Assembly: GCA_964536965.1 (NCBI GenBank) | Contig: CAZIAL010000011.1 | Span: 1-64,000, forward strand | Source of the DNA: JACMQW01 sp964536965 | GTDB lineage: Bacteria > Bdellovibrionota > UBA1018 | Direction of reading: 5' to 3' | DNA length: 64,000 bases | Shown here: piece after piece, positions 51,129 through 61,400 of the stretch | Numbering within the stretch: the first letter of the stretch is position 1 | Layout: each line of letters begins with the position of its first letter | The notes under the pieces: generated by a model | What the model was told of the DNA's origin: nothing | The model's database searches: none | Seen by the model: the letters and a program-made list of their open reading frames with translations, nothing else | Position numbers and translations under genes: made by a program

Positions 51129-51488
51129 ATGGCATTCAACTCCATCAAGGACATCCTCGCGAAGATCCAGGCGAGAAACCCCGCTCTTCGCACTCGACTC
51201 GAAGAGGCCATCGCCGTCGAGGGCTGGGACAAAGCCGTGGGGCCCCAGATCGCTCTCCACGCGCGCGCACTGAAAGTCGAAGCGGGGGTTCTCTGGATCG
51301 AAGTCGATCACTCGGTCTGGCGCACGGAGCTCCACCATCGCAAACGCCAGATCCTCGAAAAACTGAACGAAGCCGCGGGCCGGTCGGGGGATGCCGCGAA
51401 GCCGATTCTGACCGACCTCTTTCTGATCGAGCCGAAACGTTCCTACTCGGCGAACCCGCGCGATACCGCGAAGAAGAAAAAGCCGTAG
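51129..51488 (+). CDS. DUF721 family protein (DciA-like)
   Basis: A 119-residue protein. The DUF721 pattern is VEGWDKAVGPQIALHARALKVE (in parts) followed by LWIEVDHSVWRTELHHRKRQIL. DciA proteins of this family load the replicative helicase in bacteria lacking DnaC; whether this member does is not shown. The ATG at 51129 fits the family; the frame continues to 50964 but overlaps lptE. Confidence 0.85.
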   Translation: MAFNSIKDILAKIQARNPALRTRLEEAIAVEGWDKAVGPQIALHARALKVEAGVLWIEVDHSVWRTELHHRKRQILEKLNEAAGRSGDAAKPILTDLFLIEPKRSYSANPRDTAKKKKP

Positions 51489-51527
51489 CGTCCTCGACTT
51501 GGGCCGCCTATGCGTCTCGAGAATCGC

Positions 51528-52016
51528 CTATGCGTCCTGCGCGAGCTGGAAGACGCGGTAGAGAATAAAGACGATCACCATGACGAAGGCCCAGAGCACG
51601 AATCGAATCGCGCCCACCGTCTCGGGCTGACCGCGTGGCAGGGGCGATCCATTCGCCGGAATCTCGGCCGTTTTATCGGCGGCGGAAACCGGCAGGGCGT
51701 AACCCTCCCGCGTTTCTCGAGGTCCCGTTACGGTCACCGAAGCGACTTTTTTCAGATCGGTCGCGGTCGCCGTGGCCGTCGCGGTTTCGGTTTCGGTCTC
51801 CGTATTTTCTTCGCTCTCGGAATCCACCGTGCGCGGCAGCTCCACGCCGAGCATCGCGCGCGACTCCGCGCGCTCGTGGAGGAAAATCCAGTAACCGTTC
51901 GCGGGACAGACCTCGTCCTGTTCGCGCAGCTCCCCGCGTGAAATCCGCGCGAGGATCTCTTCCTTCGGAAATGGACCGGAAATGCGATTTTCCTTCGTCC
52001 GAATCAGGAAATCCAT
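51528..52016 (-). CDS. GYF-domain protein with C-terminal membrane anchor
   Basis: A 162-residue protein. The N-terminal 60 residues form a GYF_2-type domain (ISGPFPKEEILARISRGEL, then WIFLHER), a Thr/Glu/Ala linker encoded by a repetitive tract follows (about 80-100), and a hydrophobic segment at the very C-terminus (FVLWAFVMVIVFILYRVF) anchors it. GYF domains bind proline-rich peptides and GYF modules occur in gliding proteins such as GltJ, so it could act with the motor cluster. Inference only. Confidence 0.75.
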   Translation of the reverse strand: MDFLIRTKENRISGPFPKEEILARISRGELREQDEVCPANGYWIFLHERAESRAMLGVELPRTVDSESEENTETETETATATATATDLKKVASVTVTGPRETREGYALPVSAADKTAEIPANGSPLPRGQPETVGAIRFVLWAFVMVIVFILYRVFQLAQDA

Positions 52017-52020
52017 GCGC

Positions 52021-52842
52021 CTAGGAAGCTCCCTGTGTCAGTGCGGTGACCGTACGATGTTCGGCGTCGAGGAATCCGCGAATCGCCGGATGCTGGGCGG
52101 TACGGAATTCTTTCGGCTTGCCCCAGAAAACGATCTCGCCCTGATGGAGAAAGGCGATTTGGTCGGCGAGCAACAAAGCCGACGGAATATCATGCGAAAT
52201 CACGATCGAAGTCAGATGGAGCTCGCGCTTCAGCGTTTCGATCAGATCGTCGACGGTGGTCCGGGTGACCGGATCGAGACCCGTCGTCGGCTCGTCGTAG
52301 AGCAGAATCTGCGGCTCGCGAATGATCGCGCGCGCCAGCGCTACCCGCTTTTTCATCCCCCCCGAAATTTCGTTCGGAAGTTTGTCGTGGGAGGCGCGAT
52401 TCATTCCCAGGAGATCGAGCGCGCGGGTCACCCGCTCGCGGATTTCATCCTCGCTCAGCTTCGTATGCTCGCGCAGCGGGAACGCGACGTTCTCGAAAAC
52501 GCTCATGTCGTCGAAGAGCGCGGAGTTCTGGAAAAGCATCCCGAAGAGCTTACGATGCTCCTTCAGTTCCTTGCCTTTGATCTTCGCCATGTCCTTGCCG
52601 CCGACTTCGACGACGCCGGCATCCGGCTTCAGCAGCCCGAGAATATGTTTCAGCGTCACGGACTTTCCCGCGCCCGAGCTGCCCAGAATATAGGTCAGCT
52701 GCCCCGTCGGGAAGTCGATGGAGACGCCTTTCAGAATCTGATCGCGCCCCCCGCGAAAAGATTTGTAGACGTTCTGCAGCCGAACGGTGCCTTTTGCTGA
52801 TGCTCCCTGCGGAGACGGAGTTTTTACGGACTCGTCGGCCAT
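52021..52842 (-). CDS. mlaF: ABC transporter ATP-binding protein, MlaF-like
   Basis: A 273-residue ATPase. Walker A GSSGAGKS (about 53-60), signature ISGGMKKRVALARA and Walker B LLYDEPTTGLDP are all intact. The LTYILGSSGAGKS and LFGMLFQNSALFDDMSVFENV segments match the MlaF group, which moves phospholipids between membranes. No mlaE permease or mlaD is adjacent, so it is an orphan here and the symbol is by similarity. It lies 4 bases after alr and 4 bases before the GYF gene on the same strand. Confidence 0.85.
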   Translation of the reverse strand: MADESVKTPSPQGASAKGTVRLQNVYKSFRGGRDQILKGVSIDFPTGQLTYILGSSGAGKSVTLKHILGLLKPDAGVVEVGGKDMAKIKGKELKEHRKLFGMLFQNSALFDDMSVFENVAFPLREHTKLSEDEIRERVTRALDLLGMNRASHDKLPNEISGGMKKRVALARAIIREPQILLYDEPTTGLDPVTRTTVDDLIETLKRELHLTSIVISHDIPSALLLADQIAFLHQGEIVFWGKPKEFRTAQHPAIRGFLDAEHRTVTALTQGAS

Positions 52843-52846
52843 TGCC

Positions 52847-54148
52847 CTATCCTTGCCTTCTCACCCGACGCGAAACTGAAGTCAGGAGCTCATAGGGAAT
52901 TGTGCCAGCCGCTTGGGCCTGCGTCCATGGGTCAAGACCAGGTCCTAAAAACTCGGCCCACTCCCCGACCGCGGTCGACGCATCGCATTCAACCGCGCTC
53001 AGATCCATACTCACGATCCCCAGGTACCGCCGAAGCTTTCCACTGAGCAGAACGGAACCTCCGCCGAGACTGCCCCCCGGATTTCCCTTCTCACCGCCGA
53101 CGCCGGAATTCGAGCGGAGTAAGCCGTCCGCATAGCCCGTCCCCAGAATCGCGACCTCGAGCGGCCGATCTCCACCCGACACCCGGAAACGCGCTCCGTA
53201 TCCGATGCTCTCGCCTGGCTTAATCTGCCGCCGGGCGATCACCTGATACCGGAGCTCCATCGCGGGAACGATTCCGCGCGCGGGAGCACCCGGCCAGGGC
53301 GGCACCCCGTAGAGCGAGATCCCCGGGCGCACGATATCGGTCCACCCTTCGAGGCCGAGCTTCTTCGAGTTCCAAATCGAGGCACTGTTGGCCAGATGAA
53401 AAAGGGAATCGGTCCAGACGGACTTCACCCCCGAAGTGATCCCGCGGAAAACCTCGAGCTGCTTGCGCGTGAGCGGATGGTCCGGATCTTCGGCGACCGC
53501 CATATGGGTCGCGACGCCTTCGGGTCGCCACTCGCCCGGCTTCTCTTTCAGCTGGGAAACCAGCTGCGGGACCAGGCCAGCGGACAGGCCCAGGCGATTC
53601 ATCCCGGTATTGAATTTGAGATGGTATTTCAGCCGCTCGGGCCACTTCCCTTTCAAGAACCGGCGCCAGTCTTCGTCCGCGGCGATCGTCGGGGTCAGCC
53701 CGAATCGCTCGCAATACTGTCCCTTTTCTTCCGACCAGTTCACCGCTCCCGAAAGAACCATCACCCGGATCGATCGACCTTTGGCCCCAAGCGCTTCGCG
53801 CACCTCCCGACCTTCGTCGAGCGTCGCCACGCCGAAGCCGTATAGATTTCGCGCCTGCGCCAGCGTCTTCGCCGCGAGAATCGCCCCGTGCCCGTAAGCA
53901 TCGGCCTTAATCATCGGTAAAAGGGCCTGATCTCCGGCCTGTTCGGAGATGGCTTTGAAATTTTCAAGCAACGTTTTGCGGGAGACGCGCGCCTCTGCAC
54001 GATCGAATCGCGAAGTCAGCGGTGCGTTCGAATGGTCATAAGAGTCGTGGTCGAAGAGGCCTTCGGACTCTTTCCCTTCGCGATCGTCGAGCGAGTCCTT
54101 CGCCTTAAGGAGCTTCGACCAGTTCTTATGTTTCGAATCGGAATCCAT
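52847..54148 (-). CDS. alr: Alanine racemase
   Basis: A 433-residue PLP enzyme, longer than the usual 360-390. Lys81 in PMIKADAYGHG carries the cofactor, and GESIGYGARF holds the second catalytic Tyr. It makes D-alanine for peptidoglycan. The N-terminal 50 residues (Asp/Ser/His-rich) are an extension with no recognised function. Followed by the MlaF-like gene, with which it probably forms an operon. Confidence 0.94.
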   Translation of the reverse strand: MDSDSKHKNWSKLLKAKDSLDDREGKESEGLFDHDSYDHSNAPLTSRFDRAEARVSRKTLLENFKAISEQAGDQALLPMIKADAYGHGAILAAKTLAQARNLYGFGVATLDEGREVREALGAKGRSIRVMVLSGAVNWSEEKGQYCERFGLTPTIAADEDWRRFLKGKWPERLKYHLKFNTGMNRLGLSAGLVPQLVSQLKEKPGEWRPEGVATHMAVAEDPDHPLTRKQLEVFRGITSGVKSVWTDSLFHLANSASIWNSKKLGLEGWTDIVRPGISLYGVPPWPGAPARGIVPAMELRYQVIARRQIKPGESIGYGARFRVSGGDRPLEVAILGTGYADGLLRSNSGVGGEKGNPGGSLGGGSVLLSGKLRRYLGIVSMDLSAVECDASTAVGEWAEFLGPGLDPWTQAQAAGTIPYELLTSVSRRVRRQG

Positions 54149-54186
54149 GCCGATGGCCTCGCTGAAAAAGTCCGTTGAAAAAGAGG

Positions 54187-54714
54187 TTAAAAAGTCAGCT
54201 TAAAAAGCAGCGCCTCGCCATAAGGCGTGGGCACGAGCCCCTGCCGGCGAAAGCCGCATTTTTCGAACGCGCGAATTGCGCCGAGATTCGCCGGGTCGGG
54301 ATCCGCAATGACTTCGATTACTTCGCGGCCCGGCCGCAGGATCTCGGAAATGAATCGGTCGACGATCTCCGTACCGATCCCCTTCCCGACCAGGTCCGCG
54401 GCGCCAATCATCACGTCGAGCCCGTAAACGCCGGGCCGCGCCTCGGGCCACCATCCCGGACCGACGTTCCATGCCTCGTAATGCTGGATATACGCGATCG
54501 GACGAGCGCTCCCCGAGGACTCGTCCGCCATCTCCACCAGGTATCCGAAAATACGCTTGGCGGCCTTCCCTCGAAACTTCGCGCGGACCTCCTCTTGATC
54601 CGCAGACTCGGTCCAATAGGGTTTTACATGGGGCTCATCGAGCCACTTCAGGATCAGTGCGAGGTGATTTTCGGCCAAAGGCACGAATCGAAGCCGGGAG
54701 GATGCCTGGGACAT
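54187..54714 (-). CDS. GNAT acetyltransferase, AAC(6')-like
   Basis: A 175-residue protein. The stretch PIAYIQHYEAWNVGPGWW and GLDVMIGAADLVGKGIGTEIV, then DPDPANLGAIRAFEKCGFRRQG, closely resembles aminoglycoside 6'-N-acetyltransferases of the Ib type, including the CoA-binding GKGIGT. Related GNAT enzymes also act in siderophore synthesis, so the substrate could be something else. It is a chromosomal gene beside alr, not in a mobile context. Divergent from nadB. Confidence 0.8.
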   Translation of the reverse strand: MSQASSRLRFVPLAENHLALILKWLDEPHVKPYWTESADQEEVRAKFRGKAAKRIFGYLVEMADESSGSARPIAYIQHYEAWNVGPGWWPEARPGVYGLDVMIGAADLVGKGIGTEIVDRFISEILRPGREVIEVIADPDPANLGAIRAFEKCGFRRQGLVPTPYGEALLFKLTF

Positions 54715-54760
54715 AGGGAAAGCCTAGCCGAAAGACGGCCAGAGCGATATACCCCCCGCT

Positions 54761-56371
54761 GTGAAGGATCCCGAACGCGCTCCCCACGTCCTCATCCTCG
54801 GCACCGGTATCGCCGGGCTCTCCGCCGCGCTGAAATTCGCGTCCGGCCCCCAGCCGATCCGCGTGACCGTGATCGCGAAGGCCGACGCCGCCGAAGGATC
54901 GACTCGATGGGCCCAGGGCGGCATCGCGGCCGTCTGGTCGGAAAACGACAGCTTCGAGGAGCATGTTCGCGATACCCTCGCCGCGGGCGGAGACCTCTGC
55001 CGCGAGTCGATCGTCGACATCTGCGTCCGCGAAGGACCCGAGCGCGTCCGCGAGCTGATCGCTCTCGGCGTAGAATTCACCAAACACGAGGCGAACTTCG
55101 ACCTCCATCGCGAAGGGGGGCATGGACACCGCCGCATCCTCCATGCCGCCGACCTCACCGGCTGGGCGATTGAAAAAGCGCTTCTGGCCCAAGCGGCGGC
55201 GAATTCGAAGATCTCGATCCTCGAAGACTACTGCGGGATCGACCTGATCACGGAGTCGAAACTGCGCGCCGGAATCCCTGGACCGGGGCGTTGCCTCGGA
55301 GCTTATGTGCTGAATTGCCGCACGGGCCGGGTCGAAACTTTTTCAGCCGACCTGACGGTGCTTGCGACCGGCGGCGCCGGAAAGGTTTACCTCTATACTT
55401 CGAACCCCGATACGACCACCGGCGACGGGATCGCGATGGCGTACCGCGCGGGGGCGAAGGTCGCGAACCTCGAGTTCATCCAGTTCCATCCGACGTGCCT
55501 CTACCATCCGACCGCGCGCACCTTTCTCATCACCGAAGCGCTCCGCGGCGAGGGCGCGATCCTTCGGAACCTGGCGGGCGAGCCGTTCATGGACCGCGTT
55601 CACGAGCAGGGGTCGCTCGCTCCCCGGGATATCGTCGCGCGCGGAATCGATCTCGAGATGAAACGCACGGGCGATAAACATGTCCACCTCGACTGTTCGA
55701 TGATCCCGGCGGAAAAACTTCGAGACCACTTCCCGAACATCCATGCGACCTGCCTTAAATTCGGGATCGATATCACGAAATCGCCCATCCCCGTCGTCCC
55801 GGCCGCCCACTATACTTGTGGCGGAGTTCTCGTCGACGAATTCGCTCGCTCCACGATCCCGGGGCTTTATGCGATCGGAGAGGTTTCGTGCACGGGACTT
55901 CACGGCGCGAATCGCCTCGCCTCGAACTCGCTTCTCGAAGCGGTCGTTTTCGCCCATCGCGCATGGATCGACGGCGTGAAAGAACTCGCCTCCCCGCGCG
56001 CGGCGCGAATTCTCCCGAACGCTCTCCCGACGTGGTCGCCGGGACACGCGGTCGAGCTCGAAGAGCAAATCGATATCGCCGCGACCTGGGTCGAGATTCG
56101 GACGATCCTCTGGAATTACGTCGGTATCGTGCGGTCGAACCACCGACTGAGCCGGGCTCGCCGGCGGCTGGAAATCATCAAAGAAGAGATCAACCACTAC
56201 TACTGGAAACATCTCCTCACCCGCGACCTCGTGGAACTGCGCAACCTCGTCGAAGTCGCCGATCTGATCGTGAAGTCGGCCGAGCATCGCAAGGAAAGCC
56301 GCGGACTGCATTATACCGTCGACTATCCGGAACGGGACGACGTCTTTTTCAAGCAGGATACGGTTCTCTAG
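54761..56371 (+). CDS. nadB: L-aspartate oxidase
   Basis: A 536-residue flavoprotein starting at GTG. FAD loop LILGTGIAGLSAAL (about 9-22), GSTRWAQGGIAAVW, HREGGHGHRRILHAAD and the conserved SCTGLHGANRLASNSLLEA (in parts, near 380-400) identify NadB. It oxidises L-aspartate to iminoaspartate, the first step of NAD synthesis. NadA and NadC are not in the window. The last 120 residues are the usual helical domain. Followed 38 bases later by a secreted kinase-like gene. Confidence 0.95.
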   Translation: MKDPERAPHVLILGTGIAGLSAALKFASGPQPIRVTVIAKADAAEGSTRWAQGGIAAVWSENDSFEEHVRDTLAAGGDLCRESIVDICVREGPERVRELIALGVEFTKHEANFDLHREGGHGHRRILHAADLTGWAIEKALLAQAAANSKISILEDYCGIDLITESKLRAGIPGPGRCLGAYVLNCRTGRVETFSADLTVLATGGAGKVYLYTSNPDTTTGDGIAMAYRAGAKVANLEFIQFHPTCLYHPTARTFLITEALRGEGAILRNLAGEPFMDRVHEQGSLAPRDIVARGIDLEMKRTGDKHVHLDCSMIPAEKLRDHFPNIHATCLKFGIDITKSPIPVVPAAHYTCGGVLVDEFARSTIPGLYAIGEVSCTGLHGANRLASNSLLEAVVFAHRAWIDGVKELASPRAARILPNALPTWSPGHAVELEEQIDIAATWVEIRTILWNYVGIVRSNHRLSRARRRLEIIKEEINHYYWKHLLTRDLVELRNLVEVADLIVKSAEHRKESRGLHYTVDYPERDDVFFKQDTVL

Positions 56372-56409
56372 ATCGACCGTGTTATTCTATCTATCGAGAT
56401 GGGATTTCC

Positions 56410-57507
56410 ATGGAGATGGATCTGACGAACGCATCTATTCAGCCTATAGCGAAGACTGCGCGATCTGCGGTTTTCGCCTTGATTCTCGGCGTGGCGGCAA
56501 TTCCGTACGCGACCGCCAACGAGCTGTCGCCCCGGGCACTGTCGACGCCAGTAAAATGCCATGCGCTGATGGGGAAGTATGACCAATGGTCCGCGTACCG
56601 AGGCCTCCGCAGCAAAGTTAAAGCTTACGAAAGTTCGCCCTCCGATCGCTTTCCGATTTCCGCTTCCCGAGTCCAGACACGGGGAACCGCCTTACTCACG
56701 CAAGACATCGACCCTGCGGTGCTTCCTTATAAATCGGAACTTGGACGCGATCAGTTCGATCCGGACCGTTTTCCGAAGTCCTTCGCCGAACTCCCCAAAG
56801 TCGCAGTTTTCGAAGTCTCCGACACTGTCCTGTGGTCGGACCAAGTCGTGCGGGCACCGCTGAACGCCGTCGTTCGTCTCGGTGCCCTGAAGGATGGTCG
56901 TCCCGTCGCGATCGTCACCCATTTCGGCGCATATGCGCGCGCGCAGTCAGCAAATTCTTTCGCGGAGCGAGCCTTGTCGGCGCAGCTCCTTTCGGATCTC
57001 GGGATCGGGCCTCGCTTCCACGGAATCGTCGATACGATGGACGGACCGAGTTACGCCGTCGACCTCGTTCCCGGCCTTCCCGCCGGCAATGCCCCGGAAA
57101 AACTCGCGAGCTTATTCGATCGGACGGAAATTTACCGTCGACTGCGAAAAGTCGGAATCGCTAGTCACGGCGACCTGCAAGAATATTCGAACGACGGACG
57201 TTTACTCATCATCGACCCCGAAGGATACTTCGAAGCCGCCAACTTCGCGAAGCCGGCGACATTTAACCCACTCAGAAACGTCGACTGGACCTTCGTCTTC
57301 GTTCGGAAGATGATCGCCGGGACGAATGCGGATGACGTCCAGACCTATATGCGAACGCTGAGGAGACGGAACGACCCATTTCTGCATGAAATCTACTCCG
57401 TCCTGAACAGCCAATTCTACACGCAGATGAGAGAAGCGCCCGAAGGAACCGTGTTCGCCGTACTGCGAGCCGAACTCAGGGAACGTCTGCCGAATCCTGG
57501 ACCGTAA
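56410..57507 (+). CDS. Secreted protein with an APH/kinase-like fold pattern
   Basis: About 365 residues. Signal peptide at about 15-37 (cleavage near YATANE). A kinase-like order follows: a strand pair VVRLGALKDGRPVAIVTH (155-171), which lacks the VAIK lysine, a helix with Glu186 in FAERALSAQLLSDLGIGPRF, hinge-like YAVDLVPG, then SHGDLQEYSNDGRLLIIDPEGY, where His253-Gly-Asp255 matches the HGD catalytic loop and Asp269 the metal-binding aspartate. Similar to aminoglycoside phosphotransferase or Bud32-type folds. It stops 2 bases before the methyltransferase gene. Export plus a kinase pattern is unusual; the missing lysine leaves activity open. Confidence 0.6.
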   Translation: MEMDLTNASIQPIAKTARSAVFALILGVAAIPYATANELSPRALSTPVKCHALMGKYDQWSAYRGLRSKVKAYESSPSDRFPISASRVQTRGTALLTQDIDPAVLPYKSELGRDQFDPDRFPKSFAELPKVAVFEVSDTVLWSDQVVRAPLNAVVRLGALKDGRPVAIVTHFGAYARAQSANSFAERALSAQLLSDLGIGPRFHGIVDTMDGPSYAVDLVPGLPAGNAPEKLASLFDRTEIYRRLRKVGIASHGDLQEYSNDGRLLIIDPEGYFEAANFAKPATFNPLRNVDWTFVFVRKMIAGTNADDVQTYMRTLRRRNDPFLHEIYSVLNSQFYTQMREAPEGTVFAVLRAELRERLPNPGP

Positions 57508-57509
57508 TC

Positions 57510-58340
57510 ATGAAGAATCCACTTTTTCCTTCCCCGACCGATCTGAAATACCATCTCTATGAAAACTGCGTGCAGAGCGTGGGCTGGCAGATGCGCTATC
57601 TTCCGCACTTCCATAAAAAATTCACCGGACGCGTGCCCACCTCCATGCGCGAGGACTTCTGCGGCACGGGACGGATCGCCTGCGAATGGGTGAAGAAGTC
57701 CGAATCCCATCGCGCCGTTGGGCTCGATCTCGATCCCGAACCGCTCGATTTCGCGAAGCGGGTGAACCGCGCTCGCCTCTCGAAGTCCGCGCGGTCGCGG
57801 GTGGATTTTCTTCGTCAGGACGTCCTGAAACCGACGCGCGAGAAGTTCGACGTCATCGGCGCGCATAACTTCTCCTTCTTCGTCTTCCATGAGCGCTGCG
57901 ACCTCCTGAAATATGCGAAAGCGGCGCTCGCCTCCTTAAAACCGAAGGGCACGTTCTTCCTCGAGCTCGCGGGCGGCGAAGGGTTCGTCACCCCCGAGTC
58001 GGGCTCCGAGACGATCGCCGTGCCGCAGGTCGGAAAAGTAAAATACGTCTGGGAGCAACACCCCTACGATCCGGTCAGCAAGATCGGCGATTATTCGATC
58101 CACTTTAAACTTCCGTCCGCCGTCGCGCGCGCCCACCAGACTCCGGTCTGGATGAACGACGCGTTCACCTACCACTGGCGCCTCTGGGAAATTCGCGAAG
58201 TCCGCGAAGTTCTAAAGCAAGCCGGGTTTCGTGATACCGCCGTACTCTGGCCGACCGACGAGACGATGACCGACTACCGCCAGGTCGAACACGGCGACGC
58301 GGCTTCGGTCTGGCTCGCTTACGTCGTCGGAATTCGCTGA
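57510..58340 (+). CDS. Class I SAM-dependent methyltransferase
   Basis: A 276-residue cytosolic protein with motif I in EDFCGTGRIACEW (48-60), an acidic ribose-binding end in GLDLDPEPLDF, and FDVIGAHNFSFFVFHE as motif IV-like. Substrate unknown. It has no signal peptide although both neighbours do. Start is 2 bases after the stop of the secreted kinase-like gene, strongly suggesting co-transcription; the next gene follows 89 bases later. Confidence 0.85.
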   Translation: MKNPLFPSPTDLKYHLYENCVQSVGWQMRYLPHFHKKFTGRVPTSMREDFCGTGRIACEWVKKSESHRAVGLDLDPEPLDFAKRVNRARLSKSARSRVDFLRQDVLKPTREKFDVIGAHNFSFFVFHERCDLLKYAKAALASLKPKGTFFLELAGGEGFVTPESGSETIAVPQVGKVKYVWEQHPYDPVSKIGDYSIHFKLPSAVARAHQTPVWMNDAFTYHWRLWEIREVREVLKQAGFRDTAVLWPTDETMTDYRQVEHGDAASVWLAYVVGIR

Positions 58341-58429
58341 CGAAGGGCCGCGAAAAGCACGTCGCCATCGGATTGACGCCGCTTCTCCAGAAGATCAAGT
58401 CCGTCGCGGCTTCCGTCGATAAGAAGATC

Positions 58430-61400
58430 ATGTTCTGCCTGCGCAAAAATCTAGGCTTGCTTGCGGCCCTTCTCCTCATGGTCGGCCCTTCGGCCGGCTT
58501 CGCGCGCGACCTAGGAAAATCCCGACTTCCCTCGTTGTCGAAGCTCGAACGCGAATTCGCGGCCGAGATGGAAATTGCCGCCGCGTCGGTCGGCAATCCC
58601 GAAAAAATCTCGGGAGTGGAACGATTTCGACTCGCGTTCGCGATGCCGCACACCTCGAACCGCGAACAAATCGGGCGCGTGCTTTTCGTCATTGACCAGC
58701 AGTCCGCGTTTCTGGATCATCTGCTCGCCAAAAATGGGTCCTCGACCCGACCTACGGATCTCTATCCGCACCGGAACGATAAAGTCGTCGATCTTGGACT
58801 AGGCGCCGCGAAACTTCGCATGGCCGCCGCCTGCAAAGATTGCGGGCCGGCGCTCGACGACTTCTTCCGCATTTTCGATATCCGAGACGCTCACGACGGG
58901 TTTAGCGGACTTCCCTTCTACGGCCTGATCTCGAATCGCTTCCACGAGGCGCGGTTCCAGAACGAGGTCCTCGCCCTCCATTCCGAACTCGCGAAAGCCC
59001 TCGCAGCGTTCGAGGCGAATCCAGCGGCCAGTGCGAAGGAAGATTTATGGGCACTCGCGACCCGAGCCACGGCCGGCGACACGGGGCGGGCGATCGAACT
59101 CCTCGGGATTCTCACCAGTCGTGACGTCCTCATCACGCGCTATCTGCGATACCTTCGTTCAGCCAACGAAGATTTCGTCCGGGCTTTCGCCATGGCCCCG
59201 CTGGCCATCCGGCTTCTCGGCGACCTCACCAAGGAGTACGTCACTCCGGGCTTCGACACTTTCACGTTTCCGAAAGCGTTTAAATCCTCCCAGATCAAGA
59301 ATTACTATTACTGGAGTTCAGCGCTCGTCAGCCATCGGATGAAACTCTTAGGGCATTCCGACGAGAAAATCGTCCGACTCTCCCTTGAATTCCCCCGCCA
59401 GTACAAAACGCTTCGATTTCTCTCCGTGCTCGGCCCCCTGAAGCCGCGTGCCTACTATATGAACCGGTTCGCGGATGCGAAAAGAGTCATGCGTTCCTCC
59501 GGCGCCGGGGCTCTCCACGCCATCACTGAAAACTCGGCCCTTCCTCCGCCCCAAGGTTCGGTCGCGCTCGAATCTTTTCTTGCCGCCTCCACGGACGCCC
59601 GCGATGCCGCCTACTTACTGAAGAGCGAACTCCTTCGCCTCGCCGAGAGAACGACGCCCGCAAATCACGCTTACGTCCTCTTCTATGACTTCGCCGACTC
59701 CCACATCGGACTATCCCACATCAAACTGGTCATCGACGGGACCGTATACGAAATCCATCGCTATCCGAATTCCAAGGGCACATATCTGCGCTCACGCCCC
59801 CTGATCGAAAGCCTTCGCGACGCTCGCCCTGGCGCGCTCCCATCCGGAATTCTTCAGATCGATGCGGCGCGAGAACAACTCGACGCGATCACGCACTTCC
59901 TGACGGTCGAAGGCGATGCGGCGATGAAATACAGTTTTTTCAACCAGCTCACCCACTCGAAGGCATACAATTGCGGCGGAATACTTTACGACGCCCTGCG
60001 GTCCGCCTCTTTCGATTTGCCTCCACTCGGAAGGACGGAATTTCTCCCCGCCTTCATCTTTAATTCCATGACGAAGCACCTCCCCATCACGGCCTCGGCG
60101 GGAAAGGGAAAGTATCTCCTCGAAAATTTGAGCGCGTTTCCCAACTTTAACCGAGCGACTTTCTGGCCCGGCGGTCTGGAACCCAATCGGCAGATGGTCG
60201 CAGAAATCGGGTACGAATTCCTCCAGGCCGAACAAAAACTCTCCGAGCGCACGCCGCTCTTTTCGAATCCTCGCAAAGCGATCGGCCTCGTCCTGAAATC
60301 ATATAGTAATACGGGTGACCTCGCTTACGAATACACTCCGAAGGCTTCTCGCCTTCTCGAGGTGCCTACCCTCCTCATCCATGAGAACGATCTCGGCGGA
60401 AAATTCGTAGCGAAATCAGTTTCCCCGAAAGTGATCGATCGGTTCGTGGTCGAAGTTTCGGGCGAGCGCTACTACCGATTTTTCATCCATCCGAACGAAT
60501 GGGATGCGCACTCGGAGTTTCGCAATCGCGGTCCTCCGGATCCGATCAAATGGGTGGGAACCCCGTCTTCGTCGGCGAGGAGTTTCTTCGTCCGGGACTC
60601 AGGCGGTCGTTACGCGCCATTCGGCATCAAGCTCTCACTCTCTGTCGTCATGGGCGGAGGCAAACGCATCAACTCCGTCGACAAACTCGCGCGAGCCGTC
60701 GCGGTGAACGATCTGATCCGAGGCGTCCACGAGATGTCCCGGGGACGAATTCCGGGGACGGAAAAAACGTGGTCGTTCTTACCTGAGGAAATCGCCCTCA
60801 TGCCTACCCACCGGGAACTCGGCGGAATGATCGCGCGCGATCTACCCGAGAACTTCTCGGAGAAGATCCACCTCCCCTGGTTCTCGCTCATTGCGGACCG
60901 AAAGGGCCATGATCGGTGGATCGACGAGCTGTTTCGGCATTCCGGATACAAAGATCGATTCGAGTTCGTATGGCGCGAGTTCGTCCACCCCCTGATCGAG
61001 TTTCAGACGCTGCTAGCGATGGACAACGGGATGACCACGGAACTCCATCAGCAGAATCTCGTCCTCCAGATCGATCGCCGAACCCGGAAGGTCGAAGGAT
61101 TCGTCCTTCGGGACATGGACGGCAACTGGGTCGATTACTCCTTGCGCCGACATCTCTTTCCAGGGTTGCCGGTACTGACCGATGCGGCCGCCGACGAAGC
61201 AAAGCTCTTACGCTATGGGGAAGCCCAGGCGAACCAGATCTTCAGCTATCGTAACGTCATCCGTTCACGAACGATCGACGCCACCTTTAAATATTTTCTG
61301 AACGGGAGCGAGTCCACCGACCTCCTCCAGCTCGCCGACCAGACGATCATCCGAAGGTTCAACCAGCGCTTCGGCGAGCTTGCCCAGGCCAAGGACCTCG

